A stretch of 64,000 nt of DNA from Streptomyces sp. NBC_00878 (GTDB lineage Bacteria; Actinomycetota; Actinomycetes; Streptomycetales; Streptomycetaceae), in the NCBI RefSeq assembly GCF_026341515.1, contig NZ_JAPEOK010000001.1:4278001-4342000 (forward strand). Reading direction: 5' to 3'. Positions 1-9,786 of the stretch are shown here, in pieces; positions within the stretch are counted from its first letter, which is position 1; each line of letters starts with the position of its first letter. The notes below the pieces were generated by a model, which made no database searches, was not told the DNA's origin, and saw only the letters and a program-made list of their open reading frames with translations. Made by a program: the position numbers and the translations under genes.

Positions 1-347
1 TCGCCGCAGGGCCAGCGCAGGCGGCGACGTCGGACACGGCCTCTCCTGCACGGGCCCTGAGCTGCGTGGTCGAGCTGGGTAAGCCGGCGAGGGGTGGCTC
101 CGGGGTGACCGCCTCGGTCCGCACCAGCGGCTGCGGCACGAACGTCAAGTGGAACGCCAAGCTCCAAAGCTCCCGCTGGTGGGGCTGGGCCGACGACGCC
201 GCGCAGTCCTGGAACGGCAGCCAGTTGCGTCGGCTCACCGCGACGTGCGCCGGAGTCCACGACCACCGGGTCATCGTGCAGGCCGTCGTCGACGGCCAGG
301 GAAGCCCGTGGAAGGTAGGCCCCACGGCCACGCTCAACTGCGGCTGA
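1..347 (+). CDS. secreted hypothetical protein, 5'-truncated by window edge
   Basis: The reading frame is open from base 3 to the stop at 345-347, so the true start lies outside the window. The visible N-terminal part is Ala-rich (AAGPAQAATSDTASPARA), as expected near a signal-peptide cleavage site. The body contains three Cys (SCVV, SGCGTNV, TATCAG, then a final NCG), so disulfides in an exported protein are likely. I do not recognise the family. A GTG-type internal start at 66 would remove the export-like segment and is less likely. Confidence 0.55.
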   Translation, partial: AAGPAQAATSDTASPARALSCVVELGKPARGGSGVTASVRTSGCGTNVKWNAKLQSSRWWGWADDAAQSWNGSQLRRLTATCAGVHDHRVIVQAVVDGQGSPWKVGPTATLNCG

Positions 348-423
348 TCCCGAACACCCGGGCTGCCCGCGCAGAGCGGCCGTCGGCGAACCCGCCGGGC
401 AAGGTAGGCAAGGTAACTGTCGC

Positions 424-471
424 GTGAGTCCCAGCGACACGCCGGGTTCACGGCGTGTCGCTGGGACTCAC
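424..471. repeat. long perfect hairpin, likely bidirectional terminator; copy A
   Basis: Arms 424-444 and 451-471 are perfect 21-bp inverted repeats around a 6-base loop (ggttca). The element lies between a + strand gene ending at 347 and a - strand gene ending at 519, which suits a shared terminator. Its left arm recurs exactly at 62905-62925, so it is also a repeated element. Confidence 0.8.
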
Positions 472-518
472 AGCACACTTGCTGACGGTCTGGCGGGCAG
501 CATCCGGGTCGTGACAAC

Positions 519-695
519 TCACGTGAGGGGCCCGCACTTGGGGCATTGGCACGGCGGAAAGCGCCCTGGCGACTCGATCGGCGGCGCCTCGCGACCGGGT
601 TCGTACGTCACCTTCGGGCTCCAGGTCCGCCCGCTGTCCCGGGAGACCCGGAGGGTGATGTACGGACCGGGAGCCTTGTAGTCCGTCGCGTCCAT
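519..695 (-). CDS. 58-residue hypothetical protein with C-terminal CxCxxC
   Basis: An ATG at 695-693 opens a 58-residue frame. It begins MDATDYKAPGPYITL, contains a PKVTYEPGREAPP stretch and ends CQCPKCGPLT. An AAAGG purine run precedes the start at suitable spacing. Codon third positions are mostly G/C. The CxCxxC tail could bind metal; this is inference. It is divergent from the XRE gene at 811 and is a shadow-size gene that is easy to miss. Function unknown. Confidence 0.6.
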   Translation of the reverse strand: MDATDYKAPGPYITLRVSRDSGRTWSPKVTYEPGREAPPIESPGRFPPCQCPKCGPLT

Positions 696-712
696 GCACT
701 GCCGCCTTTCAC

Positions 713-732
713 TGTCTGTATCGATCCAGACA
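713..732. promoter_or_regulatory. inverted repeat between divergent genes, candidate operator
   Basis: TGTCTG (713-718) and CAGACA (727-732) form an inverted repeat with an 8-base spacer (tatcgatc). It sits in the divergent region between the 58-residue gene and the XRE regulator, a typical place for an autoregulatory operator. The regulator identity is inferred from position only. Confidence 0.35.
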
Positions 733-810
733 CAGAGTGGCGCGACGGTGGGTACCCTCGGAAGACAGCGGAGCGTGACAAGCAAACCTGCACGTACGGG
801 AGTTGCACAC

Positions 811-1650
811 ATGGCGATCGAGGACAATCCGCAGGCTCGGGTGAAGTACGGCGAGGAGCTGCGGCGGCGCCGTGAGGCCGCCGGCCTCACCCAGGAAGAG
901 CTGAGCCAGCTTGCGGTGATGTCGCGCACACACATCGCCCACATCGAGGCGGGGCGGCGACGGCCGGACATCGATGATGCGCGGCGGCTGGATCAGGTGC
1001 TGGACACGGGTGGGTTCTTCGTACGGTTCCTGCCGACGCTGGACGGCAAGAAGGTGGCGGAACACTTCGCCGAGGCGTTGGAGTTCGAGGGGAAGGCGAC
1101 GACAATCAAGGAGTACGCCCCCAAGTTGGTGCCGGGAATCCTGCAAACGGAGGCGTACGCCCGCGAGATCCTCAGCTCCGGCTACCCGCCCAAGACCGAC
1201 GAGGAACGTGACAAGCTCCTCGTCACACGCCTCCAACGCGCCCGCATCCTCGACAACTTCCACTCTCCCAGGGTGTGGACGCTCTTCGACGAGGCAGTAC
1301 TACGCCGCGCCGTAGGGGGCCCGGCGGTTATGTGCGAGCAGCTGCGGCACATCGTGGCGCTGGGGGAGAGCCGCCGCATCGGCGTGCATGTGCTCCCCTT
1401 TTCGGCGGGCGCTCACTCTCTGCTGGAAGGCTTCCTCTCGCTCATGTGGTTCGAAGACCTCCCGCCCATCGCGTACGCAGAGGGCTTGAAGTCGGGCAGG
1501 CTCCTGGAACTTCCGTCAGTGGTGCGCCAATGCCAGGAGCTCTACGATCATGCTCTGGGCGACGCGTTGTCGCACCGAAAGTCCCTAGACCTCTTGAGGA
1601 CCGTCGCGGAGGATTACGAGCATGAAGCCCAGCGAGCACACCATCCCTGA
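811..1650 (+). CDS. XRE-family regulator with DUF5753 (Scr1 type)
   Basis: A 279-residue protein. Residues about 15-70 form an XRE helix-turn-helix (LRRRREAAGLTQEELSQLA ... RTHIAHIEAGRRRPDI). The remainder is the DUF5753 domain, with the usual EYAPKLVPGILQTEAYAR segment. The ATG at 811 is preferred over an upstream ATG at 694 because it begins just before the HTH, as in the family. The 3' end overlaps the DUF397 gene by 29 bases, so the two are translationally coupled. In Streptomyces such XRE/DUF397 pairs act in developmental or antibiotic regulation, with DUF397 proteins as partners (family knowledge); the specific target here is unknown. Confidence 0.85.
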   Translation: MAIEDNPQARVKYGEELRRRREAAGLTQEELSQLAVMSRTHIAHIEAGRRRPDIDDARRLDQVLDTGGFFVRFLPTLDGKKVAEHFAEALEFEGKATTIKEYAPKLVPGILQTEAYAREILSSGYPPKTDEERDKLLVTRLQRARILDNFHSPRVWTLFDEAVLRRAVGGPAVMCEQLRHIVALGESRRIGVHVLPFSAGAHSLLEGFLSLMWFEDLPPIAYAEGLKSGRLLELPSVVRQCQELYDHALGDALSHRKSLDLLRTVAEDYEHEAQRAHHP

Positions 1651-1921
1651 CGCCTCGGTCCTGCCTGCTTGGCGCAAGTCCACCCACAGCGGCGGCAGCA
1701 GCGGCGAGTGCCTGGAAGTCACCGACCCCACCGCCTACGCGACCTGGCGCAAGTCCACCCACAGCGGCGGCAGCAGCGACTCCTGCCTCGAAGTCAACGA
1801 CTCCGCCCTCCCCGCCCGCGTACCCGTCCGCGACAGCAAGAACCCAGCCGGCCCCGCCATCACCTTCTCCACGCCCGCCTGGGCGGCCTTCGTCACTTCT
1901 CTCGGTCGAACCAGGCCGTAG
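1622..1921 (+). CDS. DUF397 protein with two tandem DUF397 motifs
   Basis: A 99-residue protein that starts inside the preceding XRE gene. It carries two near-identical DUF397 signatures, WRKSTHSGGSSGECLEV and WRKSTHSGGSSDSCLEV, about 25 residues apart, followed by the usual VPVRDSKNPAGPAITFS and AWAAFV blocks. Single-motif proteins are more common, so the first motif is probably an internal duplication, also visible at DNA level (about 1671-1720 and 1743-1792). Likely partner or antagonist of the XRE protein. The last bases overlap the convergent pseudogene at 1893. Confidence 0.85.
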   Translation: MKPSEHTIPDASVLPAWRKSTHSGGSSGECLEVTDPTAYATWRKSTHSGGSSDSCLEVNDSALPARVPVRDSKNPAGPAITFSTPAWAAFVTSLGRTRP

Positions 1922-3412
1922 TCTCCGGCAGGAACAGCAGGACGATCACGGGCACCCCGAGCACGATCCGCAGCCCGAGCGTGGTGAGCGTGTCCTTCGC
2001 CTTCGCGGTGTACGCGACGGCGGACGTGGCGTCGAACTCGATGTCGCCGTCTGGGCACTCTGTCGAGTGGCCCTTCGCCGCCGAGACGGTGTCGGCCTTC
2101 GCGTACCACTTCGGCGGGTTGCTCCACGTCGTGGACCCGGAGATCTTGCTCGTGCGGTACAGCTCGACGTTCTTCTTGTCGCAGTTCGCGGACCAGATCG
2201 CGTACGGCGTGAAGGTGGCGCCCAGGATCTTCTTGCCCGCCACCTTGCGGGTGTCGAACTGGAAGAGGGAGCGCGCCTTCTTGTTGTCCACGAACGCGTC
2301 GTAGCCCACGCCGAGCGCGTGCTTGGTCTTCCAGAAGCTGGTGCCGGGCGAGCTGGACCACAGGGTCGTCCAGCCCGTCAGGGTCGCCTTGACGGCGGGC
2401 GGGTCGAGGACGACGGGGAACGTGGTGGCGCTGTCGGCGAGGAACTCCTGGTCCGGGACGATGGACAGGGCGTCGTCGCTGACGTCCGTCTCCATGACGG
2501 CCGTACGGGAGCCGGCGCTCGCGCCGAGCGAATCGGCGACGGCCGCCACGGAACTCGCGGACCGGGAGGCCGCCTTCGAAGCCGCCTGTGAAACCGTCTT
2601 CGTGGCCGTGGACTGGGGCGCGGACTGGGGCGTCGTGGACTGGGGCGTGCCGGCGTCCCACATCAGCGCGGAGCCGCTGGAGACGACCGCGTGTCCGGTG
2701 TCGTCGACGAACGCGGCCGTGCCGGTTCCGTCCGCGCGCACGGACAGTCCCCGGCTCTCGACCGGGAACTCCACCTTCTTCAGGGCCGGGTTGGCCGCGG
2801 CCTCACGTGAGTGGAGGACCAGGTGGTAGGTGAACCCGTCCGGATGAACCTGAACGGCGAGGTCCACATCGGGAAGCACCGAGCGGTAGACGGCTGACGC
2901 TCCGTCGATCTCCGGCTTCGGCAGGGTCCACGGGGACGACACCGCGTACTCCTTGTCACCGGTCACCAGCCGGACCAGCGGATCGTCCGTCCCGCCGCCG
3001 GACAGTCGGACGTCCTCCGCCGCGCGCGGCGCGAGGCTGCCGTCCGGCCGTACGGCCAGGGTGGTGTCGATGTCGGTCCACGCGCCGTTCTTCCGTACCC
3101 GCTCGGGCGATGTCGCGGACTCGGCCGTGAACGTGCCGTCGGGGTTCGCGACGACCCGGCTCGTCGCCGTCGTCAACTCGCCGACCTCGACGGCCTTCCC
3201 CGAGTCGACGGCCTTCTGTGAGACGCCTTCTCCTCCGCGGTGGCGGTGGGGAGGATGTCGTCCTCCCAGAACGCCTTGCCGCGCGCGGCCTCGTCGGCCG
3301 GTTCGGCCGGTTCGGCCGGTTCGGCCGCGGCCACTTCGTCAATGGCCGCTCCGTCAGCGGCCTCCGCCCCCGTTGCCGGCGCTCCGATCGGAACAACAGC
3401 CAGAGCCAGCAC
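1893..3412 (-). pseudogene. secreted DNRLRE/LamG-associated protein remnant, frameshifted and 3'-truncated
   Basis: The 5' part (3412 downward) encodes a signal-like hydrophobic stretch (LALAVVPIGAPATGAEA) and Ala/Glu-rich sequence ending ...WEDDILPTATAEEKAS. The frame then shifts; the continuation (QKAVDSGKAVEVGE, VVANPDGTFTAESA) lies in another frame that runs to 1893. The shift falls at 3217-3220, where a TG (CA on the coding strand) appears duplicated. The long frame resembles the N-terminal half of large Streptomyces exported proteins found near YD/RHS-repeat genes. It breaks off after DTLTTLGLR and ends in an unrelated hydrophobic tail. The gene appears dead; a start-proximal stop in frame makes the true N-terminus uncertain too. 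Confidence 0.7.
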
Positions 3413-3534
3413 TGCGGAAACGACGGTTATCGCTCCGCGCAGCGCTCTTCTTCACACTCCGATCACAACTGACTGGATGGGGCACCGATACGTCAGCGGA
3501 GGCAACGGGCCAGGTCAGAGAAGCACGCCCCGGA

Positions 3535-4422
3535 CTACTCCGCCGTCGCTCGGCCCGTCAGGGCCGTGAGGCTGTTGCGGACGTGGGTCATGTGGGCGCT
3601 CACGTCGTCCCACTCCTCACCGTGTTCGCGCAGCACCCGTTCCGTTTCGAGGGAGACCCGGTCCTCGTACAGGCGCGCCTCCGCGAGGAGTTCGGCCGCG
3701 CGGGCCTCGGCGTCCTCCTGGAGGTGGCGGGTCGACTCGTGGGCCTCGGTGAAGACCCGCTCGGCCGCCGCCAGATCCGCCGCCGCGCGCACCGCCCGCT
3801 CCTCGTAGCCCGCGTCCACCGCGGCCTCCCCCACGGCGGCCTCGCGTTCGAACCTCTCCCAGCGCTCGGCGTGCTCCTTCTCCTGCTCGCCGAGGAGCGT
3901 CTCGCTGCGCCGCCGCGTCTCGCGCAGCGCGGCGAGCGCCTCACCGCGGTTCTCCTTCACCTCGCGCCGCGCACCGATCCGCATCTCGTCGGCCTCGGCC
4001 TGCGCGGCGAGCAGCCGGTGCCTGACCCGCTCCTCGGCCTCACCGCGCACGGCGTCGGCATCCGCGCGTGCGGACTCGCGCAACCGCCCGGCCGCCACCT
4101 CGGCCTCCGTCACGACCAGCCGGGCCGCACTCCGCGCACCCTCGCGCACGGCCGCGGCCTCCTCCTCGCCCAGCTCGAAGAGCTGCCGGGCACGCTCGCC
4201 GAGCGACTCGTACGTCTGGGGAACCAGCCCCGCCACGACCTCGCGCAGCCGTTCCGTCTCGGCCTCCATCTCCCTGGCCAGCACGGTCAGCCGGGCGGCC
4301 CGCTCCCAGGCGGCGTCCCGCCCCCGCGAGAGCGCCGCGGCGTACGCGTCGACCTGGTCGGGACGGTAACCGCGTCCCCGTACGACCTCGAAGCCATGAG
4401 GCGACACCGGTGCGCTGCTCAT
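3535..4422 (-). CDS. coiled-coil 'cellulose-binding' family protein, DivIVA-like
   Basis: A 295-residue protein. After a short N-terminus containing FEVVRGRGYRPDQVDAYAAA, the DivIVA/GvpF-like entry motif, almost the whole length is Ala/Glu/Arg-rich heptad-type coiled coil. The ATG at 4422 is chosen because GAGGGG precedes it and the upstream residues are only Arg-rich. In Streptomyces such proteins are annotated cellulose-binding or filament-forming (FilP/Scy-like); a cytoskeletal or scaffold role is inference. It is monocistronic, with a 262-base gap to the next gene upstream. Confidence 0.75.
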   Translation of the reverse strand: MSSAPVSPHGFEVVRGRGYRPDQVDAYAAALSRGRDAAWERAARLTVLAREMEAETERLREVVAGLVPQTYESLGERARQLFELGEEEAAAVREGARSAARLVVTEAEVAAGRLRESARADADAVRGEAEERVRHRLLAAQAEADEMRIGARREVKENRGEALAALRETRRRSETLLGEQEKEHAERWERFEREAAVGEAAVDAGYEERAVRAAADLAAAERVFTEAHESTRHLQEDAEARAAELLAEARLYEDRVSLETERVLREHGEEWDDVSAHMTHVRNSLTALTGRATAE

Positions 4423-4557
4423 CCTCGAATCCCCTCTCCGGCGTACGACTCTCCGCATGCGACGTACGACATGATTTGTCGCACATCTTGACGGATGAGG
4501 CAGAAGCGTTCATAACGCGACACTCCGGATAGGGGCCAGGCAGGAATGTGACGCAAA

Positions 4558-4593
4558 AGGGCCGGGCCCGGTCAACCGACCGGGCCCGGCCCT
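4558..4593. terminator. strong GC hairpin terminator
   Basis: Perfect 15-bp arms at 4558-4572 and 4579-4593 with a 6-base loop. It lies downstream of the - strand deaminase/SUKH-4 gene ending at 4685 and upstream of the next - strand gene, so it would terminate the toxin/immunity operon. Confidence 0.8.
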
Positions 4594-4611
4594 CTCGTAC
4601 TCAGCGACTCG

Positions 4612-4684
4612 ACATCACGTCACGTCACGCCACGCCACGCCACGCCACGCCACGTCATGTCATGTAACGCCACGTCATGTCATG
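4612..4684. repeat. 5-bp microsatellite abutting a stop codon
   Basis: Runs of cacgc and cacgt/catgt pentamers fill the space directly after the stop of the - strand gene (4685-4687). Read on the coding strand the units are TGACA, TGACG and TGGCG. The array starts in phase with the stop codon itself. No protein is encoded. Confidence 0.75.
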
Positions 4685-7600
4685 TCACAGCAGGCCGTCC
4701 CACATCTGCTCCAGCAGGACCGACCACCAGCTCTCCGGCGACCCGAGCGCCGCCGGGTCGAGCGCGGCCAACTGCGCCTGGAAGTCGACGGTCCAGCGCC
4801 CCGCCTGCTCCTGGTTGAGCCCGAACCGAAGGCGCCACATACGGCCCAGCAGCGCGAGGCAGCGCGCGAACTCGGGCAGCCCCGTGTTCACGAACTGCGG
4901 CGGTACGGAGGCCCCGCCGGGACCCGCCTCCATGGGTACGGCCACGATGTGGGCCGTCCCGTACTGGACACAGATCGCCTTGCCGAAGTCGCTGCCCATG
5001 ACGAGGTACGAACCCGCGTCCGCGGCCGGCTGGATGCCGCGCTCCTGCGCCAGTTCGGCGAGCGTCGGCACCGGACGGCCCGGCTGGGACTGCGCCCAGA
5101 AGAACGGGTTCATGTCGACGGGCAGCCCGGCCACCACCAGCGTGTGCGCCACGATCGGCGGCACGCCCTGCCGGGACACGGCCCCCTGGTCGAAGCGGAA
5201 CAGCCCCGGTCCGAACGCCGCCGCCAGCTCCTGCCCGATCGCCTCCGGCGGAATCGGCGGCGCGGGCTGCACCGGCGGCAGCGGCGACCGTACCGGCCCG
5301 GGCCTGGCCGGCCCGTCCGCGACCTGGTGCAACTCGCCCTGGTGCGCGAGCAGTTGGGCCATGCCCTGCTGACGGCTCGCATGGTCCGTGCCGTACGAGG
5401 CGATGCTCGTGATCCGTGCCTGCGGCCAGGTCTCCCGGATCATCCGCGCGCAGTACGCGCCCGGCAGCTCACAGGACTCCAGCTCCGTGTGGAGCTCCAG
5501 CACCTGCTGCGGCGGCACGTTCATCGCGCGCAGCTCGTGCAGCATCTGCCACTCCGGGTGCGGGGTGCCCGGCGCGGACCGCCGGATGAGCTGCTGCTCG
5601 CTCCCGTCCTGGGCGCGGTAACGGAGAACCGCCTGGTAGCCGGGTCCGACGGTCGGCTGCCCCTGCTGGGGGTAACCGTAGGCCGGGGGCGGGGGCTGCT
5701 GACCGGGCATCGGCTGCCCGGGGAAGGACTGACCCGGCATGGGCTGCCCCGGGAAGGGCTGCTGACCGGGCATCGGCTGCATCGGTTGCATCGGCTGGGG
5801 AGCGCCCGGCGTCATCCCAGGAGCACCCGGCGCACCCGGCGCACCGGGGAACGGGGACGGCGGGGCCGTACCCGGGCCTCCGACCGGCGGACCGGCCAGC
5901 ATGGTCGCGGCGTGGTGGACACCGCCCGGAGGCGTACCGCCGGGCGCACCCGGACCGCCAGGAGCGCCGGGAGCGCCAGGAGCGCCAGGGGCACCCGGAG
6001 GCTGCGGGGCGCCAGGGCCGCCGACCGGCGGACCGGAGAGCACGGTCGCGGCATGGTGGACGCCACCCGCGGGCGTACCGCCGGGCTGGTTGGGCGCACC
6101 CGGAGCGCCAGGCGGCTGCGGGGCACCCGGAGTACCGGGCGCGCCAGGCGGCTTGGGTGCGCCGGGCTGGTTCGGGTCGGCGAACATGGTCGCCGCGTGG
6201 TGGACACCGCCCGGAGGCGTACCGCCCGGGGTACCCGGAGCGCCAGGGGCACCCGGAGCTCCAGGACCGCCCGGAGGCTGCGGGGCCCCGGGCCCACCGG
6301 CCTGGCCAGGTCCGCCAGGTCCGCCAGGTCCGCCGGGCCCGCCGGGCTGCCCGGGCGCACCCGGACCCGCGGGCCTCCCCGGCCCTCCCAGTCCTCCCGG
6401 CCCGTCGGGACCGAGCTGCGAGACGAGCTGAGTCGGTACGTACCCACCCGCGGGCGCCCCCGGCGCACCGGGTCCGGACGCGGGAGCCGCACCCCCCGGT
6501 CGTACACCGGGCGTTCCCGGCGCGCCCGGCGGAGGCGGCGTACCGGCCACGCCCGCACCACGGGCACCACGCGGCGGACCCTGCGCCTTGCTGGTCGCGG
6601 CGTCGGCGATGTCACCGGCGTTCGGAGCCAGCTGCCGCCCGGGCCCACCCGAACCGGCAGGCGGCTGCGGCGGGTTGGGCGCGGCGGGCGGCTGCGGAGG
6701 ACCCTGCGGAAACCCGTACGAGGGAGCACCGGACGCACCCGGCCCACCTGGCGCACCCGGCGGCGGCGTACCCGCACCGGGCCCCTGCGGCGGATAGCCA
6801 TACGAAGGAGGCGCCCCAGGCGGCGGCGTACCAGGCACACCGGACGCACCGGACGCACCCGGCGCACCCGGCGCACCCGGCGCACCCGGCGGCGGCGTAC
6901 CCGCACCGGGCCCCTGCGGCGGATAACCGTACGAAGGAGGCGCCCCAGGCGGCGGCGTACCGGGCGCGCTGCCCTGCGCACCCGGGCCGCCCGGACCCTG
7001 CGGGAACGCGGGCGGGTTCGGAGCGTCCAGCGCGGGGGCGACGGCCGTGCGCGGAAGCTGGCTGCCGCCCGAGATCAACTTGGTCTTGGCCTCGGGGGTC
7101 GCCTCGGGCACCGACGGCGTACCACCGTCGCCCGCGTCGCGGACGTCCCTTATCTGCGGCGCGTACACGGTCGCGGGCAGCGGTACCGAACGGTCGTCGC
7201 CCGTCTCGGCGTTGGTGTCGGTCCCGGCCCACGGCGTCGCGTCGGCGGGCACATCGGCAGGGGCCGAGGCCCCGCCGCCGGCGGCGGGCCACGCCGGACC
7301 ACCACCGGGAGCGGACGGCGCTCCGGCCGCGGACGACGCCGCCGGAACCGAGTCACCGACGGGTCCGGGCAACGTCTGCGGAATCGCCCCTCCGGCCCCG
7401 GCACCGGCCCCGGCACCGCTCCCAGCCCCAGCCCTGTCCGATGTCCTGCCCGGCGTCCTGTCGGACGGCCCATCCTGTGGCCCGCCCGACGTCCTGCCCG
7501 ACCCGCTCTGCGACGCCCCGCCGGACGTCCGGTCCCTGCGGTCCGGGATACCCAGCCGGTCCGCCGCCTCCTGGAGCCACTCCGGAGGCGTCAACAGGAA

Positions 7601-7921
7601 GGAGGTCTGATTGAGGTCGACGCGCGCGGGAGGCTCGGACACCGGCTCGGGCACCGCCGCCGGCAGCCCGTACTCCTCCTCGTACCGGCGGATCACCTCG
7701 CCCACCGGCAACGAGGGCCACAGGGTGGCCTCGCCGCTGTCGCGGGCGATCACAAGCCGGTGGGCGCCGCCGTCGGACCGCGGTCCGTCGGGGCGGTCCT
7801 CGGCCCACACCACGAATCCGAGTTCGAACTCCCGCACCCGCACCTCACGGTGCTGGTAACCGGGCACATCCCCGTTGATCCACTCTTCCGCGCGCTCCTG
7901 CGCCTGCGCGAAGGTCACCAT
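4685..7921 (-). CDS. multidomain protein: YrhB-like, collagen-like linker, XOO_2897-type deaminase, SUKH-4
   Basis: A 1078-residue protein. Residues 1-80 resemble a YrhB/Imm35-type immunity domain ([22 protein letters not shown]). Residues about 305-740 are a Gly/Pro/Ala collagen-like tract with many GAPGAPG repeats and a recurring GGVHHAATM block. Around 760-850 lies a segment like XOO_2897 deaminases, with H-T-E then [12 protein letters not shown] and WPQARIT. Residues about 880-1078 match SUKH-4 ([12 protein letters not shown] ... YLVMGSDFG). The ATG at 7921 follows the upstream stop by 7 bases; an upstream ATG at 7981 would lie inside that gene. It is probably co-transcribed with the WHH-SUKH gene. 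Whether the deaminase is active is not known; target and export route are not visible. Confidence 0.75.
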   Translation of the reverse strand: MVTFAQAQERAEEWINGDVPGYQHREVRVREFELGFVVWAEDRPDGPRSDGGAHRLVIARDSGEATLWPSLPVGEVIRRYEEEYGLPAAVPEPVSEPPARVDLNQTSFLLTPPEWLQEAADRLGIPDRRDRTSGGASQSGSGRTSGGPQDGPSDRTPGRTSDRAGAGSGAGAGAGAGGAIPQTLPGPVGDSVPAASSAAGAPSAPGGGPAWPAAGGGASAPADVPADATPWAGTDTNAETGDDRSVPLPATVYAPQIRDVRDAGDGGTPSVPEATPEAKTKLISGGSQLPRTAVAPALDAPNPPAFPQGPGGPGAQGSAPGTPPPGAPPSYGYPPQGPGAGTPPPGAPGAPGAPGASGASGVPGTPPPGAPPSYGYPPQGPGAGTPPPGAPGGPGASGAPSYGFPQGPPQPPAAPNPPQPPAGSGGPGRQLAPNAGDIADAATSKAQGPPRGARGAGVAGTPPPPGAPGTPGVRPGGAAPASGPGAPGAPAGGYVPTQLVSQLGPDGPGGLGGPGRPAGPGAPGQPGGPGGPGGPGGPGQAGGPGAPQPPGGPGAPGAPGAPGTPGGTPPGGVHHAATMFADPNQPGAPKPPGAPGTPGAPQPPGAPGAPNQPGGTPAGGVHHAATVLSGPPVGGPGAPQPPGAPGAPGAPGAPGGPGAPGGTPPGGVHHAATMLAGPPVGGPGTAPPSPFPGAPGAPGAPGMTPGAPQPMQPMQPMPGQQPFPGQPMPGQSFPGQPMPGQQPPPPAYGYPQQGQPTVGPGYQAVLRYRAQDGSEQQLIRRSAPGTPHPEWQMLHELRAMNVPPQQVLELHTELESCELPGAYCARMIRETWPQARITSIASYGTDHASRQQGMAQLLAHQGELHQVADGPARPGPVRSPLPPVQPAPPIPPEAIGQELAAAFGPGLFRFDQGAVSRQGVPPIVAHTLVVAGLPVDMNPFFWAQSQPGRPVPTLAELAQERGIQPAADAGSYLVMGSDFGKAICVQYGTAHIVAVPMEAGPGGASVPPQFVNTGLPEFARCLALLGRMWRLRFGLNQEQAGRWTVDFQAQLAALDPAALGSPESWWSVLLEQMWDGLL

Positions 7922-7928
7922 CGGACGC

Positions 7929-8924
7929 TCACTCCCCCACCGAAGACACCGCGGGCACCGGCACAGCCCGCGCGAAGCCACCGTCCACCATCAGGTTCGC
8001 CACGGTCTCCAGCTCCGGCGGATTGCCCGCGAGCCGGAACAGAAACTGGTCGAAGTCGTCCCCGCAGGGCAGCAACAGCCGCTGCACCCGCTCCGGAGGC
8101 GCCCACAGGTCCTGGTCACGGGCGTCGTCGTACGCGCAGAACCACACGGACCCGAGGCGCTCGCCCTTGACCTTCACGGCGAGCAGGCCGCCCTGCACGA
8201 AACCGACCCCCAGGTAGTCCTTGGTGAGGTGGTCACGCAAACACTTGTTGACGTACACGAGGTCGTTGACGGCGGCCTCGTCCCGCACGGTGAAGAACGG
8301 CTGGTCCACCAGCAGCCCCAGCTCGGCGTCGAGCGCGGCCCCCATCGGAGCGCACCCGCCCGCGGCCTTCAGGAACGACCGGTACGCCCCCGGCAGCCGG
8401 TACCCGAGGTCCTCCTCGACACCCAGCACCTGCTGCTCGGTCACCGCGACCGCTGCCTTCGGGAGGCCGAAATGCGCGGGCCGGGTCTCCTGAAGAGGCC
8501 GGGTCCCACGCTTGTTCTGGTCGACGGCCGCGGTCGCGAGCCCGCCGTGATGGCGGAGAAGCGCCTTCACCTCGACCGGTACGAGCTCCAGCCGCCGCGT
8601 CCCCGGCACGTGGTGCCAGGTCCAGCCGTGCGGAGTGGCGACGGGCGGGATCGTGTCCCACAGATCGTGCCCGTCCGCGGCCATCGCCGCGTTCGCGGAG
8701 ACGTAGTCGGTCAGCCGCAGTTCGTCGACCCCGAACCCCTCGGGCGGATCGGCGATCTCCGCGGCGGCCCGCGCATAGAACGAGAAGTCGGGATAGCCGC
8801 GCTCATCGACACGTACACCTCTCGGGTGACGCGCCGCCCGGACGGGATCCGGGAAGCGTACGACCTGCCCGGCATACGCCGCGTTCGGCGGCGCGGCTTG
8901 CTGCCCGAGCCGACCTGTCGTCAT
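7929..8924 (-). CDS. WHH-type HNH/Endo VII nuclease fused to SMI1/KNR4 (SUKH-1) domain
   Basis: A 331-residue protein. Residues about 35-150 carry the HNH/Endo VII signature: [10 protein letters not shown], then [20 protein letters not shown] and a final HHGG, which is the WHH arrangement seen in polymorphic toxins. Residues about 165-330 are a SUKH-1 domain ([22 protein letters not shown] ... ). The ATG at 8924 is chosen for its AGGGGG site; an earlier ATG at 8945 has none. A nuclease toxin domain and its immunity-type domain in one chain is unusual; it may be a self-neutralised nuclease or a decoy. It is divergent from the YwqJ deaminase gene and sits immediately 5' of the deaminase/SUKH-4 gene. 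Confidence 0.75.
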   Translation of the reverse strand: MTTGRLGQQAAPPNAAYAGQVVRFPDPVRAARHPRGVRVDERGYPDFSFYARAAAEIADPPEGFGVDELRLTDYVSANAAMAADGHDLWDTIPPVATPHGWTWHHVPGTRRLELVPVEVKALLRHHGGLATAAVDQNKRGTRPLQETRPAHFGLPKAAVAVTEQQVLGVEEDLGYRLPGAYRSFLKAAGGCAPMGAALDAELGLLVDQPFFTVRDEAAVNDLVYVNKCLRDHLTKDYLGVGFVQGGLLAVKVKGERLGSVWFCAYDDARDQDLWAPPERVQRLLLPCGDDFDQFLFRLAGNPPELETVANLMVDGGFARAVPVPAVSSVGE

Positions 8925-9173
8925 GGCGGTTGCCCCCTGCGGCATTCTGAAGGTACGCGGATGTCGACAGCCTATGCGGTTGAACGACACCGGTCACCGG
9001 GCCTCCGGTTCCGTACCGGCCAGGACGCCTCCGGTTCCGTGACCTGCCGTCATCGTGCCGTGACCGTGCGGCGAAGACCACGCGTGTCGCACCGCCCCAG
9101 CTTCCACACCGGCCCCGGAGTTTGGCACTCTGTCCGAGCACCGGGGGATGCGGTAAGGGGAGGAAACAGGACG

Positions 9174-9677
9174 ATGAACACAACGCAGGCAGGTAGGTCC
9201 GGAGACCCGAGGGTGGGCTGGAGCAACACCGAGCCGCCCGTCATCCCTGCCCTTCTCCACCGCCGCGACGGCATACTCCCGACCATCGCCGCCGCCCTGT
9301 CCGTACGCGGCGCGACCCTCACCGGCACAGCGGGCCGAGGCGACCAGCCGCCCCCGCTCCACCCCCTCGTCCGGGACTTCCTCGACACCCTGACGAGCGG
9401 ACAGCGCGACCGCTTCACCGGCCGCTGCGCCGAAGTGATCCTCATCTCCCGCCACATCGCGACGGTGGACGTGGCCCGCACCAAACGGGCCGCCCGCAAA
9501 CCCATGACCAACGGCGAAGCCCGCAAATCCCTCAAACAGGCCAAACTCACCGCCCGCCACATCCGCGAGAGCGGCGACCCCTTGCACGGCAGTTTCGCGC
9601 CACCCTGCCGTTCCTGCGCCGCGCTCAGCGCCCACTTCGGCGTACAGATCGTCGATCCGACGGCACCGGGGGACTGA
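9174..9677 (+). CDS. YwqJ-like nucleic-acid deaminase (toxin-type)
   Basis: A 167-residue protein starting at an ATG behind GGAGG. It shows both zinc-deaminase motifs: GRCAEVILISRHI (C-A-E) near residue 78 and PPCRSCAALSAHFGV (PCxxC) near residue 144. This matches the YwqJ-like deaminase family of polymorphic toxins (family knowledge). No signal peptide, WXG or RHS trafficking domain precedes it, so it is a bare catalytic domain. It is followed 109 bases later by a SUKH-3 gene, its probable immunity partner, and is divergent from the WHH-SUKH gene. Confidence 0.8.
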   Translation: MNTTQAGRSGDPRVGWSNTEPPVIPALLHRRDGILPTIAAALSVRGATLTGTAGRGDQPPPLHPLVRDFLDTLTSGQRDRFTGRCAEVILISRHIATVDVARTKRAARKPMTNGEARKSLKQAKLTARHIRESGDPLHGSFAPPCRSCAALSAHFGVQIVDPTAPGD

Positions 9678-9786
9678 GAAAACCGTCTTCCCCCAGCAGA
9701 GGGCAACACCAACGCCCCTGGCCGAAGCCGCCGAACCACAGTCGCCGAACCACGGCCGCGGCAGCTCAGACGAACGCGAAGGTCCG

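Noticed and set aside
4682..8170. A 1162-residue open frame on the + strand opposite the deaminase/SUKH-4 gene
   Set aside because: It is an Arg-rich antisense shadow of GC-rich repeats, with no family features and codon bias fitting the - strand gene.
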